A DNA stretch of 14,990 nucleotides, taken from positions 1-14,990 of the forward strand of contig JAFYVA010000111.1 of NCBI GenBank assembly GCA_017549325.1. The letters are read 5' to 3'. Under the pieces are notes generated by a model. The model saw only the letters and a list, made by a program, of their open reading frames with translations, had not been told where the DNA came from and searched no databases. Within the stretch, counting starts at the first letter, position 1, and each line of letters opens with the position of its first letter. The translations under genes were made by a program, and so were the position numbers. Shown here in pieces: positions 13,411 to 14,990 of the stretch. This DNA is from Oscillospiraceae bacterium (GTDB taxonomy: Bacteria > Bacillota_A > Clostridia > Oscillospirales > Oscillospiraceae).

Positions 13411-14037
13411 TTAAAATGGAGCCAACATTTCTCCGATTGTCCTAAGCAATTCACTTTCATAGATTTTATTAAACTGACAAAAGTCATATCGTATTAAGCG
13501 CCTATAATAAGGATGCTCACTTTTCCCTTGTGTAAAGGAAAAGTAATCTATCTCCTTCTGTATCTTTGAGAACATAGCGTTCATATCTTTTACCACGGCA
13601 ATAAACTCATGAATGTTCAAATCAAACTCTTCGTCATTTATTTCATATGTTACATCAAGCAAAGAAAAACTATTACTTCCAGCAGCAACAATCGTTGGTG
13701 CATGCATTTTATGTTCAATCTTATTTCTAATTTTCTTTATTTTTACTAATACATCGTGGTGTTTTTCTAAAATAGTTTCATAGTCATCACTAAGGAAGGT
13801 TATCTCATTAGAAAACTCTAATAGCCCGTCATCCGCATTAATTCTATACTCTTGAGCATCATGGTAGTATTTATAGGGTATTAACCGCGGAATTGTCCCT
13901 ATTATTTCCTCTACGTATTTTTTGTATTGCTCACTACTATCGAATATATCCGCCCCACAAAGGAAGATTATATTTCGATTTAGATCATAGAGCGCTTCAA
14001 AGTACCTATATAGCGCGTTAGCAACTTCTCTTGTCAT
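13411..14037 (-). CDS. HEPN-like protein of unknown function (possible toxin/abortive infection)
   Basis: A 208-residue protein I do not recognise as a named family. It is mostly helical in character, Glu/Lys/Tyr-rich, without signal peptide or membrane segment. Residues 104-109 read RNKIEH inside VLVKIKKIRNKIEHKMH. This fits the Rx4-6H motif (often RNxxxH) of HEPN ribonuclease domains found in abortive-infection and toxin-antitoxin proteins. The gene is clearly AT-rich compared with its GC-rich neighbours, with many ATA, TTA and AAA codons, which suggests recent transfer. The start is supported by GAGGA shortly before the ATG and a strong promoter upstream. The small Cro/C1-type regulator is directly downstream in the same transcript. 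The HEPN assignment rests on one short motif and the helical pattern. A non-toxic structural HEPN domain or an unrelated phage protein is possible. Confidence 0.7.
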   Translation of the reverse strand: MTREVANALYRYFEALYDLNRNIIFLCGADIFDSSEQYKKYVEEIIGTIPRLIPYKYYHDAQEYRINADDGLLEFSNEITFLSDDYETILEKHHDVLVKIKKIRNKIEHKMHAPTIVAAGSNSFSLLDVTYEINDEEFDLNIHEFIAVVKDMNAMFSKIQKEIDYFSFTQGKSEHPYYRRLIRYDFCQFNKIYESELLRTIGEMLAPF

Positions 14038-14063
14038 ACTAATTCCTCATTTTGTTTTATTAA

Positions 14064-14092
14064 ATTATACAACCATTTTTGTTAATTGACAA
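14064..14092 (-). promoter_or_regulatory. Strong promoter for the HEPN-HTH cassette
   Basis: On the minus strand, TTGTCA (14087-14092), a 17-base spacer and a consensus TATAAT (14064-14069) lie about 27 bases upstream of the HEPN-like start codon. Confidence 0.88.
14079..14092. promoter_or_regulatory. Near-palindrome over the -35 box, candidate operator
   Basis: TTGTTAATTGACAA is a 14-bp inverted repeat with 6 of 7 pairs matching. It fully covers the -35 element of the HEPN-HTH promoter. Cro/C1-type repressors bind sites of about this size and position, so autoregulation by the cassette's HTH protein is plausible but unproven. Confidence 0.5.
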
Positions 14093-14108
14093 GTTTATGG
14101 AGTTCGTT

Positions 14109-14205
14109 TGGTGCAGCGGGAGGGATTCGCTTTTCTGCGGAAAAGCCACGGCGGTTGCGACAGTCCACCGGACTGTCGCTAAGAGCCGCCTTTCGAATCC
14201 CCGAC
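14109..14205 (-). repeat. Palindromic element bounded by tRNA T-arm pieces (copy 2)
   Basis: Read on the minus strand, the element begins with an inverted T-arm piece (GTCGGGGATTCGAA, 14192-14205). It continues through a hairpin with a 10-bp perfect stem (14157-14166 with 14170-14179, loop of 3) nested in GGCGG/CCGCC. A second hairpin (CTTTTC 14130-14135 with GAAAAG 14140-14145) follows. It ends with CGAATCCC plus an acceptor-like strand and CCA (14109-14129). The outer arms GGGATTCG (14122-14129) and CGAATCCC (14194-14201) are complementary. The acceptor strand CCGCTGCACCA differs from that of the neighbouring tRNA-Lys, and no 5' tRNA half is present. Confidence 0.65.
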
Positions 14206-14223
14206 TGGAATGCATAAGAAATC

Positions 14224-14258
14224 AAAAAAGCACCCCGCCTGCGGCGGAGTGCTTTTTT
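14224..14258. terminator. Terminator hairpin after the tRNA-Lys 3' fragment
   Basis: A 16-bp stem (14224-14239 with 14243-14258, one mismatch, loop TGC) has an A-run on one side and a T-run on the other. On the minus strand it directly follows the CCA of the truncated tRNA-Lys copy, as a genuine tRNA terminator would. Confidence 0.8.
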
Positions 14259-14352
14259 GGTGCCTCGTCGGGGATTCGAACCCCGGAAGTACCACTGCTT
14301 TGCAGTGGTACTTCGTTTTTCCGCTTCGCTCAATATCGTGTCCGGGGTTCGA
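14258..14352 (-). repeat. Palindromic element with tRNA-Lys 3' fragment (copy 1)
   Basis: Positions 14258-14287 repeat exactly the last 30 bases (T-arm, acceptor 3' strand, CCA) of the intact tRNA-Lys at 14409-14438, without the rest of a tRNA. Next to it is a perfect 13-bp hairpin (14286-14298 with 14302-14314, loop TTT). The unit closes with a 15-base inverted piece of the same T-arm (14338-14352). The outer arms TCGAACCCCGGA (14276-14287) and TCCGGGGTTCGA (14341-14352) are perfect complements. ORFs across this unit are artefacts of the repeat. Confidence 0.75.
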
Positions 14353-14373
14353 TGAAACTCCCTGCAAAACAGC

Positions 14374-14406
14374 AAAAAACCGCTCCACCTGTCGGTGGTG
14401 CGGTTT
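14374..14406 (-). terminator. Terminator of the tRNA operon
   Basis: A 13-bp stem (14377-14389 with 14394-14406, one T-T mismatch) lies 3 bases past the tRNA-Lys CCA end. The A-run at 14374-14379 supplies the T-tract on the minus strand. Confidence 0.88.
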
Positions 14407-14408
14407 CT

Positions 14409-14484
14409 TGGTGCCTCGTCGGGGATTCGAACCCCGGACACCCTGCTTAAAAGGCAGGTGCTCTGCCTACTGAGCTAACGAAGC
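14409..14484 (-). tRNA. tRNA-Lys(TTT)
   Basis: A 76-base cloverleaf with CCA encoded. Acceptor GCTTCGT pairs with ACGAGGC (one G-U), the anticodon stem is CCTGC/GCAGG with loop CTTTTAA (anticodon TTT), and the T-arm is CGGGG-TTCGAAT-CCCCG. It is the last gene of the operon. Its 3' end is duplicated at 14258-14287. Confidence 0.97.
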
Positions 14485-14518
14485 ATCTATTAAAAAGGCG
14501 TGGGCCTTCGTTTGTATT

Positions 14519-14593
14519 TGGCAGGGATGGCTGGACTCGAACCAGCGGATGAGGGAGTCAAAGTCCCTTGCCTTACCACTTGGCGACACCCCT
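14519..14593 (-). tRNA. tRNA-Gln(TTG)
   Basis: A 75-base cloverleaf with CCA encoded. Acceptor AGGGGTG pairs with CATCCCT (one G-U), the anticodon stem is AGGGA/TCCCT with loop CTTTGAC (anticodon TTG), and the discriminator is G, as usual for tRNA-Gln. It begins only 8 bases after the T-tract of a terminator-like hairpin, and no own promoter is seen. Confidence 0.96.
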
Positions 14594-14601
14594 ATGTGGA
14601 T

Positions 14602-14643
14602 AAAAAAGAATCAGGGATTGGGATCGATTCCCAATCCCTGATT
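14602..14643 (-). terminator. Strong terminator-like hairpin inside the tRNA operon
   Basis: A perfect 15-bp stem (14609-14623 with 14629-14643, 5-base loop containing TCGA) is followed on the minus strand by TTTTTT (complement of 14602-14607). It lies between the His and Gln tRNA genes, so it should separate upstream from downstream tRNA expression at least partly. Confidence 0.75.
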
Positions 14644-14645
14644 GG

Positions 14646-14722
14646 TGGGGTGGGTAATGGGACTCGAACCCACGACACCCGGAACCACAATCCGGTGCTC
14701 TAACCAACTGAGCTATACCCAC
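14646..14722 (-). tRNA. tRNA-His(GTG)
   Basis: A 77-base cloverleaf with CCA encoded. Acceptor GTGGGTA pairs with TACCCAC, the anticodon stem is CCGGA/TCCGG with loop TTGTGGT (anticodon GTG). The discriminator is C, with a G encoded at position -1 (14723), the identity pair of tRNA-His. Confidence 0.97.
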
Positions 14723-14759
14723 CACGTCTGTCCACGTGGGATTACTTTGCTGACAAAAG

Positions 14760-14836
<77 letters not shown>

Positions 14837-14843
14837 ATGTAAA

Positions 14844-14917
14844 TGGAGCAGGTGACGGGAATCGAACCCGCGTGTTCAGCTTGGGAAGCTGACATTCTAC
14901 CATTGAACTACACCTGC
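14844..14917 (-). tRNA. tRNA-Gly(CCC)
   Basis: A 74-base cloverleaf with CCA encoded. Acceptor GCAGGTG pairs with CACCTGC, the anticodon stem is TCAGC/GCTGA with loop TTCCCAA (anticodon CCC), and the discriminator is T. It is the first gene of the tRNA operon. Confidence 0.97.
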
Positions 14918-14931
14918 AAATCAGCTTATCA

Positions 14932-14960
14932 ACTATAACATAAGATAGAACGATTGGCAA
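14932..14960 (-). promoter_or_regulatory. Promoter of the tRNA operon
   Basis: TTGCCA (14955-14960) and TATAGT (14932-14937) on the minus strand, 17 bases apart, each match the consensus at 5 of 6 positions. The -10 lies about 15 bases upstream of the first tRNA. Confidence 0.85.
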
Positions 14961-14990
14961 GATGCTTTTTTGACGATACAAGGCTGAAAA

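Noticed and set aside
14109..14352. CRISPR array
   Set aside because: The repeats here are inverted tRNA-arm pieces and hairpins of unequal spacing, with no regular repeat-spacer series and no cas genes.

Overview
The window looks like chromosome of a GC-rich member of the Clostridia, most like the Oscillospiraceae/Ruminococcaceae gut lineage. This is inferred from several things: strong AGGAGG ribosome-binding sites, short intrinsic terminators after nearly every gene, a yloU-fakA pair, a tryptophan T-box leader, and CCA-encoding tRNA genes. Most genes are GC-rich housekeeping or metabolic genes. One AT-rich gene near the right end stands out as probably acquired.

Layout, left to right. (1) 1-2185, minus strand: an Asp23/Gls24-family gene (yloU-like) and a fatty-acid-kinase-like gene (fakA/yloV) form a two-gene operon with a clear promoter and terminator. 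(2) 2207-3625, minus: an HtrA/DegP-type membrane-anchored serine protease with its own terminator. (3) 3761-5384, plus: a COG2509-type FAD-dependent dehydrogenase, divergent from htrA. (4) 5385-6893, plus: a 313-base leader region with a Fur-like palindrome, a promoter and a possible attenuator, then a PLP-dependent methionine gamma-lyase/O-acetylhomoserine-sulfhydrylase-family enzyme. (5) 6895-7866, minus: a LysR regulator convergent with the lyase. (6) 7868-8060: a strongly structured, GC-rich intergenic element. (7) 8061-9730, minus: a solitary trpB under a complete Trp-specific T-box leader (specifier TGG), with an 11-codon ORF between the T-box terminator and trpB. (8) 9747-10672, minus: a radical SAM protein with an unusually spaced CX4CX2C motif. 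(9) 10735-11379, plus: a tandem OB-fold single-stranded-DNA-binding-like protein. (10) 11384-13134, minus: an alpha/beta hydrolase and a SpoU/TrmH-type RNA 2'-O-methyltransferase, co-transcribed. (11) 13142-14092, minus: an AT-rich two-gene cassette with a HEPN-like protein (RNKIEH) and a small Cro/C1-type repressor, whose promoter carries a palindrome over the -35 box. (12) 14109-14352: two palindromic elements built around fragments of tRNA T-arms. (13) 14374-14960, minus: a tRNA operon in transcription order Gly(CCC), Arg(TCT), His(GTG), [terminator hairpin], Gln(TTG), Lys(TTT).

The most interesting material is the tRNA-flanking zone. Two compact palindromic elements there (14109-14205 and 14258-14352) are each bounded by an inverted pair of tRNA T-arm pieces and end in a CCA-terminated tRNA 3' end. 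One of them shares two exact sequence blocks (9 and 13 bases) with the structured intergenic element upstream of lysR, but with the blocks in swapped order. This points to a dispersed structured repeat family that uses tRNA 3' ends. Next to it lies the HEPN/HTH cassette, a plausible toxin-antitoxin or abortive-infection pair. Sulfur and tryptophan metabolism are each represented by an enzyme gene under apparent RNA-level control: the lyase leader (tentative) and the trpB T-box (firm).
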